Assembly: GCA_016928525.1 (NCBI GenBank)
Contig: JAFGKO010000012.1
Location: 1 to 10,699 of the forward strand
Direction of reading: 5' to 3'
Origin: Anaerolineales bacterium
GTDB lineage: Bacteria; Chloroflexota; Anaerolineae; Anaerolineales; Villigracilaceae
Length of the DNA stretch: 10,699 nt
Below the pieces are notes generated by a model. The model was not told the DNA's origin and did no database searches. It was given only the letters and a program-made list of their open reading frames with translations. The position numbers and the translations under genes are program-made. Numbering within the stretch: the stretch's first letter is position 1; each line of letters opens with the position of its first letter. Below, piece after piece: positions 1 to 8,001 of this stretch.

Positions 1-1418
1 CGCGCATGTTCCACGAATCCAACCAGGACGATGAGAAGTTGTTCAACGCGTTGTGCCCGCCCGCCAAGGACGGCTCACGCACATTCTCCCCGCCCATGCT
101 CAAGCGTTTGAAGAAGTTGGGGATTAACAAGACGGATCCCGATGCGCTGACACCGGAGGAACGCAGCCGCTTCGCCCGCCTGGACATTGATCCTGCTTCT
201 ATTACTTGGCGGCGCGTGGTGGACACGAATGACCGCTTCCTGCGCGAGATCGAGGTAGGCCTGGGCCCGGAAGAAAAGGGCAAGACCCGCCGCACAGGCT
301 TCGACATCACCGTAGCCAGCGAAATCATGGCCATCCTGGCGCTGACCACCGACCTGGAGGATATGCGCGAGCGCATGGGCAAGATCGTGATCGGCACCAA
401 CAAAGCCGGTGAAGCCATCACCGCCGAAGACATCGGCGCGGCTGGCGCGATGACGGTGCTGATGATGGACGCGATCAAACCAACTCTGATGCAAACGTTG
501 GAAGGCACACCGGCCTTCGTGCACGCAGGGCCCTTTGCCAACATTGCGCATGGCAACAGCTCCATCATTGCCGATAAGATCGCGCTGAAACTGGCCGACT
601 ATGTCATTACGGAATCGGGCTTTGGCGCAGATATCGGCATGGAGAAATTCTTCGGTATCAAGTGCCGCTACTCCGGGCTGATCCCGCAGGTGGTCGTACT
701 GGTCGCGACGGTGCGCGCGCTGAAGATGCACGGCGGCGGCCCGAAGGTGGTGGCCGGCAAGCCGCTGGCACCCGAATACACCGACGAGAACCTGGACCTG
801 CTGCGTGCCGGTTTGGGCAACTTGCAGCACCACATCCGCAACGCTAAGAAGTATGGCGTCAATGTGGTGGTGGCGGTCAACTCTTTTGCGGCTGACACGA
901 AGGCTGAGGTCGAACTGGTGCGCCAGGCAGCCATGGAGGCTGGCGCGGAAGACGCGGTGGTCGCTCGCCACTGGATGGAAGGCGGGGCGGGCGCGACAGC
1001 GCTGGCGGAAGCGGTGGTCAAGGCGGCTGAAAAGCCCAGCAGCTTCAAGCAGCTTTACCCGCTGGAGCTCTCGATCAAAGAGAAGATCGAAACGATCTGC
1101 AAGGAAATCTACGGCGCGGACGGCGTGGAATATTCGCCCGAAGCCGAGGCCAAGATCGAACTGTACACCAAGCTGGGCTTCGCGGACCTGCCGCTGTGCA
1201 TGGCCAAGACGCACCTCTCGCTGAGCCATGACGCAGCCCTGAAGGGTGTGCCCAAGGGCTTCACCGTCCCGATCCGGGACATCCGCGCTTCGGTGGGCGC
1301 AGGCTTCCTGTACCCGCTGCTGGGGACGATGCGCACGATGCCCGGCCTGCCTACTCGCCCGGTGTTCTACGATGTGGACGTCGACCTGAAGACCGGTAAG
1401 GTGGTCGGGTTGTTCTAG
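1..1418 (+). CDS. fhs: Formate--tetrahydrofolate ligase, 5'-truncated by window edge
   Basis: ATP-dependent cytosolic enzyme that joins formate to tetrahydrofolate to give 10-formyl-THF, the entry to one-carbon metabolism (and to the methyl branch of the Wood-Ljungdahl pathway where present). The reading frame is already open at base 3, so the first visible Met (base 6) is internal. About 471 residues remain of a family usually 550-630 long; the N-terminal part with the ATP-binding P-loop is outside the window. Visible family marks are HGNSSIIAD, the [11 protein letters not shown] block, and [13 protein letters not shown], which fits the second FTHFS signature. The C-terminus [20 protein letters not shown] is complete and ends at TAG. 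The text closely resembles the synthetase domain of eukaryotic C1-THF synthase (MTHFD1), including the segment with LFNALCP and RFARLDIDP. The gene is separated from the next ORF by a hairpin, so it is probably the end of its own transcript. Identity is very secure. Confidence 0.97.
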   Translation, partial: RMFHESNQDDEKLFNALCPPAKDGSRTFSPPMLKRLKKLGINKTDPDALTPEERSRFARLDIDPASITWRRVVDTNDRFLREIEVGLGPEEKGKTRRTGFDITVASEIMAILALTTDLEDMRERMGKIVIGTNKAGEAITAEDIGAAGAMTVLMMDAIKPTLMQTLEGTPAFVHAGPFANIAHGNSSIIADKIALKLADYVITESGFGADIGMEKFFGIKCRYSGLIPQVVVLVATVRALKMHGGGPKVVAGKPLAPEYTDENLDLLRAGLGNLQHHIRNAKKYGVNVVVAVNSFAADTKAEVELVRQAAMEAGAEDAVVARHWMEGGAGATALAEAVVKAAEKPSSFKQLYPLELSIKEKIETICKEIYGADGVEYSPEAEAKIELYTKLGFADLPLCMAKTHLSLSHDAALKGVPKGFTVPIRDIRASVGAGFLYPLLGTMRTMPGLPTRPVFYDVDVDLKTGKVVGLF

Positions 1419-1436
1419 GCTTATTCAAACGAAACA

Positions 1437-1471
1437 ATCGGGCGGGGTCTAAGGCCTCGCCCGAACTATTT
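1437..1471 (+). terminator. GC-rich hairpin after fhs, probable terminator
   Basis: Bases 1438-1449 pair with 1453-1464 (12 bp, two G-T wobbles, TAA loop), starting 19 nt after the fhs stop codon. The tail (ACTATTT) is T-poor, so this is a weak intrinsic terminator or a 3'-end-stabilising stem rather than a textbook terminator. Confidence 0.6.
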
Positions 1472-1558
1472 AAGCGCTAATTGCTTTCTAGGGCGTTATG
1501 CAGCTTGTTGGAGTAACTGCCCATATCGCAGCGTAGTTGATGTAAAATTGAAACTCCT

Positions 1559-1696
1559 ATGAAAAAACGCATCCGCTTCAAAGTAATTGGAATACTGGTC
1601 ACTGCTGCGGACACAGGCACAGCCTGGCTGGGATACCGGGATTCGCGACAACTTGCCAGCCCGCCATCTGAACCCAGGAAAAAGAAGACCGCATAA
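1559..1696 (+). CDS. Possible 45-residue basic peptide upstream of tautomerase
   Basis: An ATG at 1559 opens a 45-codon frame that ends in tandem stops (TAA TAA), 5 nt before the tautomerase ATG. The predicted peptide starts MKKRIRFKVIGILV, has a short, only moderately hydrophobic middle with Trp and Tyr (broken by an Asp at residue 18), and ends in a Lys/Arg-rich tail (EPRKKKTA). The shape is loosely that of a signal-anchor peptide or a decayed export signal, but I do not recognise it. No Shine-Dalgarno is seen before its ATG. The purine-rich run near the tautomerase start (1676-1687) lies inside this ORF, so translation of one could help the other. It may equally be a chance frame in an upstream leader. 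Confidence 0.28.
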   Translation: MKKRIRFKVIGILVTAADTGTAWLGYRDSRQLASPPSEPRKKKTA

Positions 1697-1701
1697 TAAA
1701 T

Positions 1702-2094
1702 ATGCCTATCCTGGATATCGAGATCGTCGCATCAGACTCAACCCTAAACCTGCCAGCCGAGCTGACGCAATCACTCGCCGATGCAACTGCCCGTGTCTTC
1801 GATTCGTCGCCAGGGACGGTATGGGTCAAGCTGCGGGTCATCCCGTCCGCGGAGTATGCCGAAAACGGAGGAACACCCGAGGGCGTGTATCCTGTCTTTG
1901 TAACGGTGCTCAAGTCCAGGGCGCGTGCTGAACGAAGTCGAAGTATCCAAAAAGGAAGCGAGTTGGAAGACGAAATCGCCCGGCTGACCCAAGCCATCGC
2001 CGAAGTCCTGAATTGCCCGGAAGAAAACGTCCACATCATTTACCAACCGGATGGCGCTGGCCGCGTTGCATTCGGGGGCAGATTGGTACGCTGA
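1702..2094 (+). CDS. Tautomerase-superfamily protein (MIF/4-OT-like fold)
   Basis: A 130-residue protein starting MPILDIEI, so removal of Met would expose the N-terminal proline that acts as catalytic base in the tautomerase superfamily (4-oxalocrotonate tautomerase, CHMI, MIF, MSAD). Two beta-alpha-beta units can be read: residues 1-45 and about 62-125 (from PVFVTVLKS through the helix with ARLTQAIAEVLNC). The C-terminus GRVAFGGRLV is typical of the family. The length fits fused two-unit members (about 115-150) rather than the 60-residue 4-OT. Between the strand ending LKS and the following helix lies an unusual Arg/Ser-rich stretch (RARAERSRSIQ) encoded by what looks like an inserted dispersed repeat. 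The substrate cannot be inferred. No good Shine-Dalgarno lies close to the ATG; the start is chosen for the Pro and the fold. An intrinsic terminator follows. Confidence 0.85.
   Translation: MPILDIEIVASDSTLNLPAELTQSLADATARVFDSSPGTVWVKLRVIPSAEYAENGGTPEGVYPVFVTVLKSRARAERSRSIQKGSELEDEIARLTQAIAEVLNCPEENVHIIYQPDGAGRVAFGGRLVR
1926..1948 (+). repeat. Dispersed-repeat-like sequence inside the tautomerase gene
   Basis: The stretch GTGCTGAACGAAGTCGAAG and the bases just after it resemble a repeat I recall from many bacterial genomes (consensus near GCTGAGCGAAGTCGAAGC, or its complement with TTCGACTTCGCTCAG). It is read in frame as RAERSRSI, between a predicted strand and helix where tautomerases normally have a short turn. 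The identification is from memory and needs a genome-wide search. Confidence 0.5.
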
Positions 2095-2118
2095 AAATCT
2101 GTTAGAATAGCCCAGACC

Positions 2119-2139
2119 AAAAGGCCGCACGGCCTTTTT
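2119..2139 (+). terminator. Intrinsic terminator after tautomerase gene
   Basis: AAAAGGCC (2119-2126) pairs with GGCCTTTT (2131-2138) across a GCAC loop and runs into five Ts (2135-2139). It starts 24 nt after the tautomerase stop. The A-rich left flank gives some bidirectional potential. Confidence 0.85.
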
Positions 2140-2156
2140 CTATGTTATCGCCATCT

Positions 2157-2203
2157 CACCACTAAGGCACAGAGAATCTTCGTGTCCTTTGTGTCTTTGT
2201 GGT
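2157..2203 (+). repeat. Imperfect palindromic intergenic repeat (CACCACnAAGG type)
   Basis: The left arm CACCACTAAGGCACAGAG (2157-2174) is nearly the reverse complement of the right arm ending GTGTCTTTGTGGT (to 2203), with a central segment AATCTTCGTGTCC. This pattern of 'CACCAC-AAGG-CAC-AAG' opposed by 'CTTCGTGTC/TTTGTGG' matches a family of intergenic palindromes I recall as dispersed in Chloroflexota, Planctomycetota and other genomes. It sits between a terminator and the sulfotransferase-like gene. Confidence 0.6.
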
Positions 2204-2224
2204 AAACAAGGAACTCACCGCTTT

Positions 2225-3421
2225 ATGTCCTATAACTTCCGACTGTTCTGGCGCATGTTCTATCGCTCGTTCTTCAAATGGAAAGGCACGCCCGCCCGCC
2301 TGACCCGCAAACGATTGATCTTCCTCATCCTATTCTATCTGGTCTGGCCGCTAGGTGGACTGGCGCACTGGTTCGGCTTCCTACTGGATGACATTTTCTT
2401 CCCCGGTCACAAAACGCAGCCGATCGAAAAGCCGCTCTTCATCCTGGGCAATTTCCGCAGTGGCTCCACCTTCCTGCACCGCCTGCTCTCGCGCGACGAC
2501 AACTTCACCAGCCTGACCATCTGGGACATTTACCTGGCCCCCTCCGTCACGCAGAAGAAGATCACCCAATTCGTCTCGCGCCTCGACTACAAACTGGGCG
2601 GGCATCTGCACCGCTTGCTATACGCCTTCGACCGTAACACGCTCGGCAAGATCCGCATTCATCCCATCTCGTTCTTCAAGCCCGAAGAGGACGAGAATAT
2701 CCATTTCCAGAACTGGGACGGTTACTTCATCAGCTACCTCTTCCCCTTCATGGACGAATTGCCAAACTACCAGCACTTCGACGAAGCGCTCTCACCCGAG
2801 CACAAGCGTCGCATCATGGGGTTCTACAAGTCCATGCTGCAACGGCACCTGTACGCCACCGGCGCGAAATATTTCGTTGCCAAGAATCCGGCTTTCAGTC
2901 CCAAGATCGAAACGCTCTCCGAATTTTTCCCCGATGCGCGCATCATATACCTGGTCCGCAACCCGCTGGATATGCTGCCCTCCACCGTTTCGTGGATCAA
3001 CTATGCCCGCCGTCAGTCCACTGAGCCAGAAGAGACCTATCTTTATATAGACGAAATCCTGGACCTGACCCAACACTGGTACCGTCATCCCTTGAAATAT
3101 TTGGACGCGCATCCTTCCCCCCGCCACCTGCTCCTGAGATACGATGAGTTGATCCAAAACCCGGAAGGCGTCATCCGCGGCTTCTACGAGCAGTTCGGCT
3201 ATCCCGATCAGCCCACGTTGGACAAAATCGTGATCGAAGCCGTTGCCGAAACCCTGGCTTACAAGAGCGACCACGTCTACTCCTACGAGGAGATGGGCTT
3301 CACCCGCCAGCAGATCATCGAACTATACGCCGACATCTTCGAACGTTTCGGTTTCGACAAACGTGAACTGACCCTGTCGAAGACAGAGCAGACCGCCGAA
3401 CTTCGTGCTCCGGCAGATTGA
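2225..3421 (+). CDS. Sulfotransferase-family protein with N-terminal membrane segment
   Basis: A 398-residue protein with the two cofactor sites of PAPS-dependent sulfotransferases. The 5'-phosphosulfate loop is PLFILGNFRSGSTFLHRLL (residues 70-88, GxxRSGST core). The 3'-phosphate site is YLVRNPLDMLPSTVSW (242-257), with Arg245 and Ser253 in the expected places. Such enzymes move sulfate from PAPS to a hydroxyl or amine acceptor; the acceptor here is unknown. Residues 28-58 hold a basic patch followed by a hydrophobic stretch (LIFLILFYLVWPLGGLAHWF), suggesting one membrane anchor or a membrane-facing helix before a cytosolic catalytic domain. The ATG at 2225 is preferred: AAGGA lies 12 nt upstream. 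A frame-open TTG at 2189 would put the upstream palindromic repeat into the protein. The gene looks monocistronic, with a terminator before it and a long gap after it. Family membership is secure, substrate is not. Confidence 0.88.
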   Translation: MSYNFRLFWRMFYRSFFKWKGTPARLTRKRLIFLILFYLVWPLGGLAHWFGFLLDDIFFPGHKTQPIEKPLFILGNFRSGSTFLHRLLSRDDNFTSLTIWDIYLAPSVTQKKITQFVSRLDYKLGGHLHRLLYAFDRNTLGKIRIHPISFFKPEEDENIHFQNWDGYFISYLFPFMDELPNYQHFDEALSPEHKRRIMGFYKSMLQRHLYATGAKYFVAKNPAFSPKIETLSEFFPDARIIYLVRNPLDMLPSTVSWINYARRQSTEPEETYLYIDEILDLTQHWYRHPLKYLDAHPSPRHLLLRYDELIQNPEGVIRGFYEQFGYPDQPTLDKIVIEAVAETLAYKSDHVYSYEEMGFTRQQIIELYADIFERFGFDKRELTLSKTEQTAELRAPAD

Positions 3422-3501
3422 ACGGATATACCATTGCTTTGGGGTGAATTCAATGGAAAAGAAGCCTAGACATCTTTCTGTTATATCCCGCATCGTTCCT
3501 C

Positions 3502-3516
3502 AACCAAAATTTGGTT
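3502..3516. repeat. 15-bp dyad AACCAAA-A-TTTGGTT
   Basis: Perfect 7-bp arms around a single A. As RNA it could only form a 5-bp stem, so it resembles a protein-binding dyad more than a hairpin. It lies 80 nt after the sulfotransferase stop and about 75 nt upstream of the -10 box at 3590. Confidence 0.35.
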
Positions 3517-3589
3517 TTATAGATGGGACAGGATAAATGTCACCCCTTTCCCCTGATGAATAGCAGGTTAGAAAATATGACGTTCGTTC

Positions 3590-3620
3590 TATAATGAAAT
3601 TAATCACAATCTAATTTCAT
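3590..3620 (+). promoter_or_regulatory. Consensus -10 box overlapped by a perfect 9-bp dyad
   Basis: TATAAT (3590-3595) is an exact sigma70-type -10 box; a clear -35 is lacking (the best is TTAGAA at 3568-3573, 16-nt spacer). ATGAAATTA (3594-3602) and TAATTTCAT (3612-3620) are perfect inverted arms with a 9-nt spacer. The left arm overlaps the -10 box and the dyad covers the expected start site near 3602, the geometry of a repressor operator. Because most of the left arm would lie upstream of the RNA start, an RNA hairpin is less likely. Confidence 0.45.
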
Positions 3621-3704
3621 CGCAGCTAAACGAAAACGGTTCTTCCATCCAGGCTGAGTGTGTAAGCCATCGATGCCGTAGACATGATGTCTATGGCGTT
3701 TTTT
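3602..3704 (+). ncRNA. Candidate short transcript of about 100 nt (small RNA or attenuated leader)
   Basis: A predicted start near 3602 (7 nt after the -10 box) and the strong terminator ending at 3704 bound a roughly 100-nt RNA without a usable ORF. Inside it GGCT (3652-3655) and AGCC (3665-3668) can form a small stem before the terminator. I recognise no known RNA family: no TPP, cobalamin, glycine or T-box core motif is visible. It may be a free small RNA or the prematurely ended form of the acsA leader. Confidence 0.3.
3675..3704 (+). terminator. Strong intrinsic terminator inside the pre-acsA region
   Basis: GCCGTAGACA (3675-3684) pairs with TGTCTATGGC (3688-3697) with one wobble and a TGA loop, then GTTTTTT (3698-3704). 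No gene ends just before it: the nearest upstream stop is 250 nt away, so it probably ends a transcript begun at the -10 box at 3590 or acts as an attenuator. Confidence 0.8.
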
Positions 3705-3705
3705 G

Positions 3706-3752
3706 TTGCCTGGCCTGGGAAAGAGAATAAAAGTCAAATCTAGGTTAGGCAA
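3706..3752 (+). repeat. 13-bp stem with 21-nt A-rich loop
   Basis: TTGCCTGGCCTGG (3706-3718) pairs along its full length with CTAGGTTAGGCAA (3740-3752), three positions being G-T wobbles. It begins immediately after the T-run of the preceding terminator, as if the two structures were alternative or stacked parts of one leader. Confidence 0.4.
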
Positions 3753-3937
3753 TGGAAAAAGGAGATCAAGCCATTCAAGAAACACGAAACTAAAGAAATA
3801 CAGATGCTCCTCCCGTCACTTGATGACCGGGACAAACCGTTGAGGAATAATCTCTTCGATGTCAGAAAAAGCTTGTTTGAGACAACCATGAACGAAAAAC
3901 AGATGACCTTCATCGGCCCGGCGACAGTCCTTTTCAC

Positions 3938-4005
3938 CGGTGCTCCCCTCTACCCAGACTATTGGCATAACCATGCTCCCTGGATGGAGTAGGGGACCGT
4001 TTTTT
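3938..4005 (+). terminator. Second terminator-like element before acsA
   Basis: CCCTCTAC (3946-3953) faces GTAGGGG (3989-3995) to give about 7 bp including a wobble, extended by GGT/ACC (3939-3941 with 3996-3998) past a bulge, followed by six Ts (4000-4005). The 35-nt interval between the arms is long for a terminator. The 11-mer CGTTTTTTGTT at its end also ends the terminator at 3675-3704. Confidence 0.4.
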
Positions 4006-4031
4006 GTTCACAAGGTTTGATAATTCTTTCC

Positions 4032-4068
4032 CCAGATCCATGGGATATAGGAGAATCCCGGGGTCTGG
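4032..4068 (+). promoter_or_regulatory. Stable hairpin in the acsA leader
   Basis: CCAGATCC (4032-4039) pairs with GGGTCTGG (4061-4068), then after a small internal loop GGGAT (4042-4046) pairs with ATCCC (4055-4059), leaving an 8-nt purine-rich loop containing AGGAGA. No T-run follows, so it is not an intrinsic terminator; it may be an mRNA leader structure. Confidence 0.4.
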
Positions 4069-4091
4069 CTGCGAGGTCAATCCCTGAACTT

Positions 4092-4164
4092 CAGTTGGTC
4101 TTACGCCAAAGGAAGGCCGCGCAAAGTGTCTAACGCACGGACTAACCAACTGCAGATAGCTGCA
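4092..4164 (+). promoter_or_regulatory. Overlapping inverted repeats just upstream of acsA
   Basis: CAGTTGGT (4092-4099) is the exact reverse complement of ACCAACTG (4145-4152), 45 nt apart. The second arm overlaps another stem, TGCAG (4151-4155) with CTGCA (4160-4164). The two pairings share bases and could be mutually exclusive. They end about 10 nt before the AAGAAGGA ribosome site of acsA (4174-4181). Confidence 0.35.
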
Positions 4165-4184
4165 AACTTAATAAAGAAGGACCT

Positions 4185-5941
<1,757 letters not shown>

Positions 5942-5945
<4 letters not shown>

Positions 5946-6982
5946 GTACAAAAACTGCAACCAAAGAAAAGAAAGCTAAAGATTCTGTGCCGGCCGATCA
6001 ACGAGCACATTATCATCATCTGCTGCATCAGATGGTTCTGATTCGGCGCTACGAAGAGAAGGCCGCCGAGTTGTATCAGTCCACCAAGATCAGAGGCTTT
6101 CTACATCTATATATTGGTGAAGAGGCCATCGCAGTTGGGGTTATGCAAGCATTGACCCCCGAGGATTCGGTTGTATGCACTTACCGCGAGCATGGACACG
6201 CTCTGGCCCGCGGCGTCAGCGCCGACGCGATCATGGCGGAAATGTATGGCAAGGTCACCGGTTGCGCCCGCGGACGCGGGGGGTCTATGCACCTCTTCGA
6301 CAAGCCTACGCGCTTTTTCGGCGGCAACGCCATTGTGTGCAGTCACCTACCCCTGGCAGTGGGCATCGCGCTGGCCGACAAGATGCAGAACAAAAAGAAC
6401 GTCACCGCCTGCTTCCTGGGCGAAGGCGCGGTGGCTGAAGGCGAGTTCCACGAGTCGCTAAACCTGGGCGCTTTGTGGCAAACGCCGACCCTGTTCATTG
6501 TTGAAAACAACCTGTATTGCATGGGCACCGCCTTGCGCTACCACGAGTCGAATACCAACCTGACCGAAAAGGCCGCCAGCTACAACGTCAAATCCGTTCA
6601 GGTGGACGGGAACGATGTTCTGGCCGTGGAGAAGGCCGCGCGTGAAGCCTGCGAATACCTGCGCTCCGGCAAAGGCCCGTACTTCATCGAGGCCATCACC
6701 TACCGCTTCCGCCCGCACTCGATGTTCGACGCCGAACTGTACCGCGAAAAAGCGGAAGTCGAAGAGCATAAAAAGCGTGATCCCATCATCCTGTTCACGA
6801 AGTATCTCAAGGAGAACAAACTGATCGTGGATGAGGAGATCGAAGCCATCGAGAAGGAAGTGGCCGCGGTCGTCCAACATGCGGTTGATTTCGCCGAGAA
6901 CTCCCCCTGGGAGGCTTTGGAAGACCTGACCAAATTTGTTTATACCGAGCCTGGCACGGTGAATGCCATGGATAGGAGCTAA
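5942..6982 (+). CDS. pdhA: Pyruvate dehydrogenase E1 component, alpha subunit
   Basis: Thiamine diphosphate-dependent alpha chain of an alpha2beta2 2-oxoacid dehydrogenase E1; with the next gene it decarboxylates pyruvate and acetylates the lipoyl group of E2. The 346 residues show [16 protein letters not shown] (51-66), TYREHGHAL (80-88), GRGGSMHLF (111-119), FFGGNAIV (125-132) and the ThDP motif from [12 protein letters not shown] (160-171) to ENN (188-190). The phosphorylation-loop region is [15 protein letters not shown] (254-268). Two departures from the common text are seen: GEG instead of GDG at the Mg-ThDP motif, and Pro in place of Gly before HSM. The first 20 residues are Lys-rich and probably disordered. 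GGAG lies 8 nt upstream and the ATG overlaps the acsA stop. The FFGG and HSM-D-YR features favour PDH over acetoin or branched-chain dehydrogenase, but an acetoin-type role is not excluded. Confidence 0.9.
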
Positions 6983-6984
6983 CC

Positions 6985-8001
6985 ATGATTGCCGTATCAC
7001 AGACTCAAACTCAGACACCAGCGCTGGTAAAAATGACCTATCGTGAAGGAATGCGCCAGGCGATCCGCGATGCCATTCTGCGAGATGAACGCTGTTTCCT
7101 GATGGGCGCTGACGTGGGTCGCTACGGTGGCTGCTTTGCCGTCAGTAAAGGGCTGTTCGATGAATTCGGCCCCGAGAAGATCCGCGACATGCCGCTCAGT
7201 GAGTCGGCCATTGCCGGTATCGGCATTGGCGCCAGTATGAATGGGATGCGCCCGATCGTAGAAATCATGACTGTGAACTTCAGCCTGCTGGCCCTGGACC
7301 AGATTCTCAACACGGCCGGCACGCTCCTGCACATGTCTGGTGGACTCTTCAATGTGCCTGTCGTCATCCGCATGGCCACCGGCTCCGGCCGCCAGCTGGG
7401 TGCCCAGCATGCCCACAGCCTGGAAGGCTGGTATGCCCATATCCCCGGAATCAAAGTGCTGGCCCCGGCCACCGTAGAAGATATGCGCGGTATGCTCTGG
7501 CCGGCTCTGGAAGACCCTGACCCGGTATTGATCTTCGAGCAGCAGGTGATGTACAACATGACCGAGATGGTCCCAGCCGAGCCGCAGCCGGTAGATATCG
7601 ATCATGCCAAAGTCCGGCGACCGGGCAAGGATGTGACGCTGATCACTTATGGCTCCTGCCTGCCAAGGTCAATGAATGCCGCCGAGACATTGGCCCAGGA
7701 GGGCATCGATACCGAGGTGATTGACCTGCGCACCTTGCGGCCATTGGATAACGACACGATCTTCGCCTCGGTGGCCAAGACCCATCAGGTATTGATCGTA
7801 GAAGAGGGCTGGCGCAGCGGAAGTCTCTCTGCTGAGATCAGCGCCCGGATTGTAGAGAACCTATTCTATGATTTAGACCGCCCAGTCGAACGGCTATGTG
7901 CCTCCGAAGTGCCCATGCCCTATTCCAAACACATGGAAGAGGCGGCTGTCCCACAACCCGAGACGATCGCCGCCGCGGTCAGAAAGCTGGTGAACCCATG
8001 A
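6985..8001 (+). CDS. pdhB: Pyruvate dehydrogenase E1 component, beta subunit
   Basis: Partner of the E1 alpha chain; the ThDP site forms at the alpha/beta interface. The 338-residue length is standard. Marks include [19 protein letters not shown] (17-35), [18 protein letters not shown] (70-87) with the expected active-site Glu73, [20 protein letters not shown] (93-112), HMSGG (116-120), the [15 protein letters not shown] segment (141-155) with the substrate-site His, and the C-terminal transketolase domain with [11 protein letters not shown] (245-255). AGGAG lies 6 nt before the ATG, and the gene starts 2 nt after the alpha-subunit stop. A start at Met17 would remove a Gln/Thr-rich tail but has no ribosome site. 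Its stop overlaps the E2 start (ATGA). PDH is favoured by EIMTVNF and HMSGG, both close to PDH E1beta. Confidence 0.91.
   Translation: MIAVSQTQTQTPALVKMTYREGMRQAIRDAILRDERCFLMGADVGRYGGCFAVSKGLFDEFGPEKIRDMPLSESAIAGIGIGASMNGMRPIVEIMTVNFSLLALDQILNTAGTLLHMSGGLFNVPVVIRMATGSGRQLGAQHAHSLEGWYAHIPGIKVLAPATVEDMRGMLWPALEDPDPVLIFEQQVMYNMTEMVPAEPQPVDIDHAKVRRPGKDVTLITYGSCLPRSMNAAETLAQEGIDTEVIDLRTLRPLDNDTIFASVAKTHQVLIVEEGWRSGSLSAEISARIVENLFYDLDRPVERLCASEVPMPYSKHMEEAAVPQPETIAAAVRKLVNP

Larger units (their letters stand above)
3422..4184 (+). other. 763-nt intergenic region, structured, no convincing gene
   Basis: Base composition is visibly more A+T-rich than in the flanking genes. No tRNA or rRNA is seen. 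ORFs on both strands are short and lack ribosome sites. The region instead holds a small dyad (3502-3516), a consensus -10 box with an overlapping 9-bp dyad (3590-3620), an intrinsic terminator (3675-3704), a 13-bp stem (3706-3752), a second terminator-like element (3938-4005), a stable hairpin (4032-4068) and nested inverted repeats (4092-4164). Together these look like a short independent transcript followed by the long leader of the acsA operon. Confidence 0.6.

Noticed and set aside
75..1229. 384-codon minus-strand ORF
   Set aside because: Fully antisense to fhs; its translation is Arg/His/Gln-rich with no recognisable motif, as expected of a shadow frame in a high-G+C gene.
1541..1550. 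TAAAAT as a -10 box for the tautomerase unit
   Set aside because: No acceptable -35 at 16-18 nt and only 11 nt before the small ORF's ATG; too weak to call.
3640..3700. Possible TPP riboswitch, prompted by CTGAG at 3654-3658 and thiamine enzymes downstream
   Set aside because: The rest of the TPP core (CUGAGA with ACCC, and the CUGAUCUGGAUAAU-type segment) is absent.
3740..3937. 65-codon minus-strand ORF
   Set aside because: No ribosome site or motif; hydrophobic, Ser-rich text arises from the antisense of an A-rich region.
3744..3992. Open + strand frame of about 83 codons (first ATG at 3804, second at 3888)
   Set aside because: No ribosome site before either ATG, no family recognised, and the frame overlaps terminator-like structure. 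It could be a gene remnant but cannot be supported.
3986..4005. T-box-like text (GTAGGGGACCG followed by Ts)
   Set aside because: The T-box core is GGGUGGNACCGCG; here the UGG and CGCG parts are missing, no specifier stem is visible, and the downstream genes are not amino-acid related.
4004..4024. TTGTTC and GATAAT as an acsA promoter
   Set aside because: The two boxes are only 9 nt apart, far from the 17-nt spacing needed, and the first lies in the terminator T-run.
7896..7997. 34-codon N-terminal extension of E2
   Set aside because: It lies wholly inside the E1 beta coding sequence in another frame; the lipoyl domain begins at the ATG at 7998, which overlaps the E1 beta stop as at other junctions.
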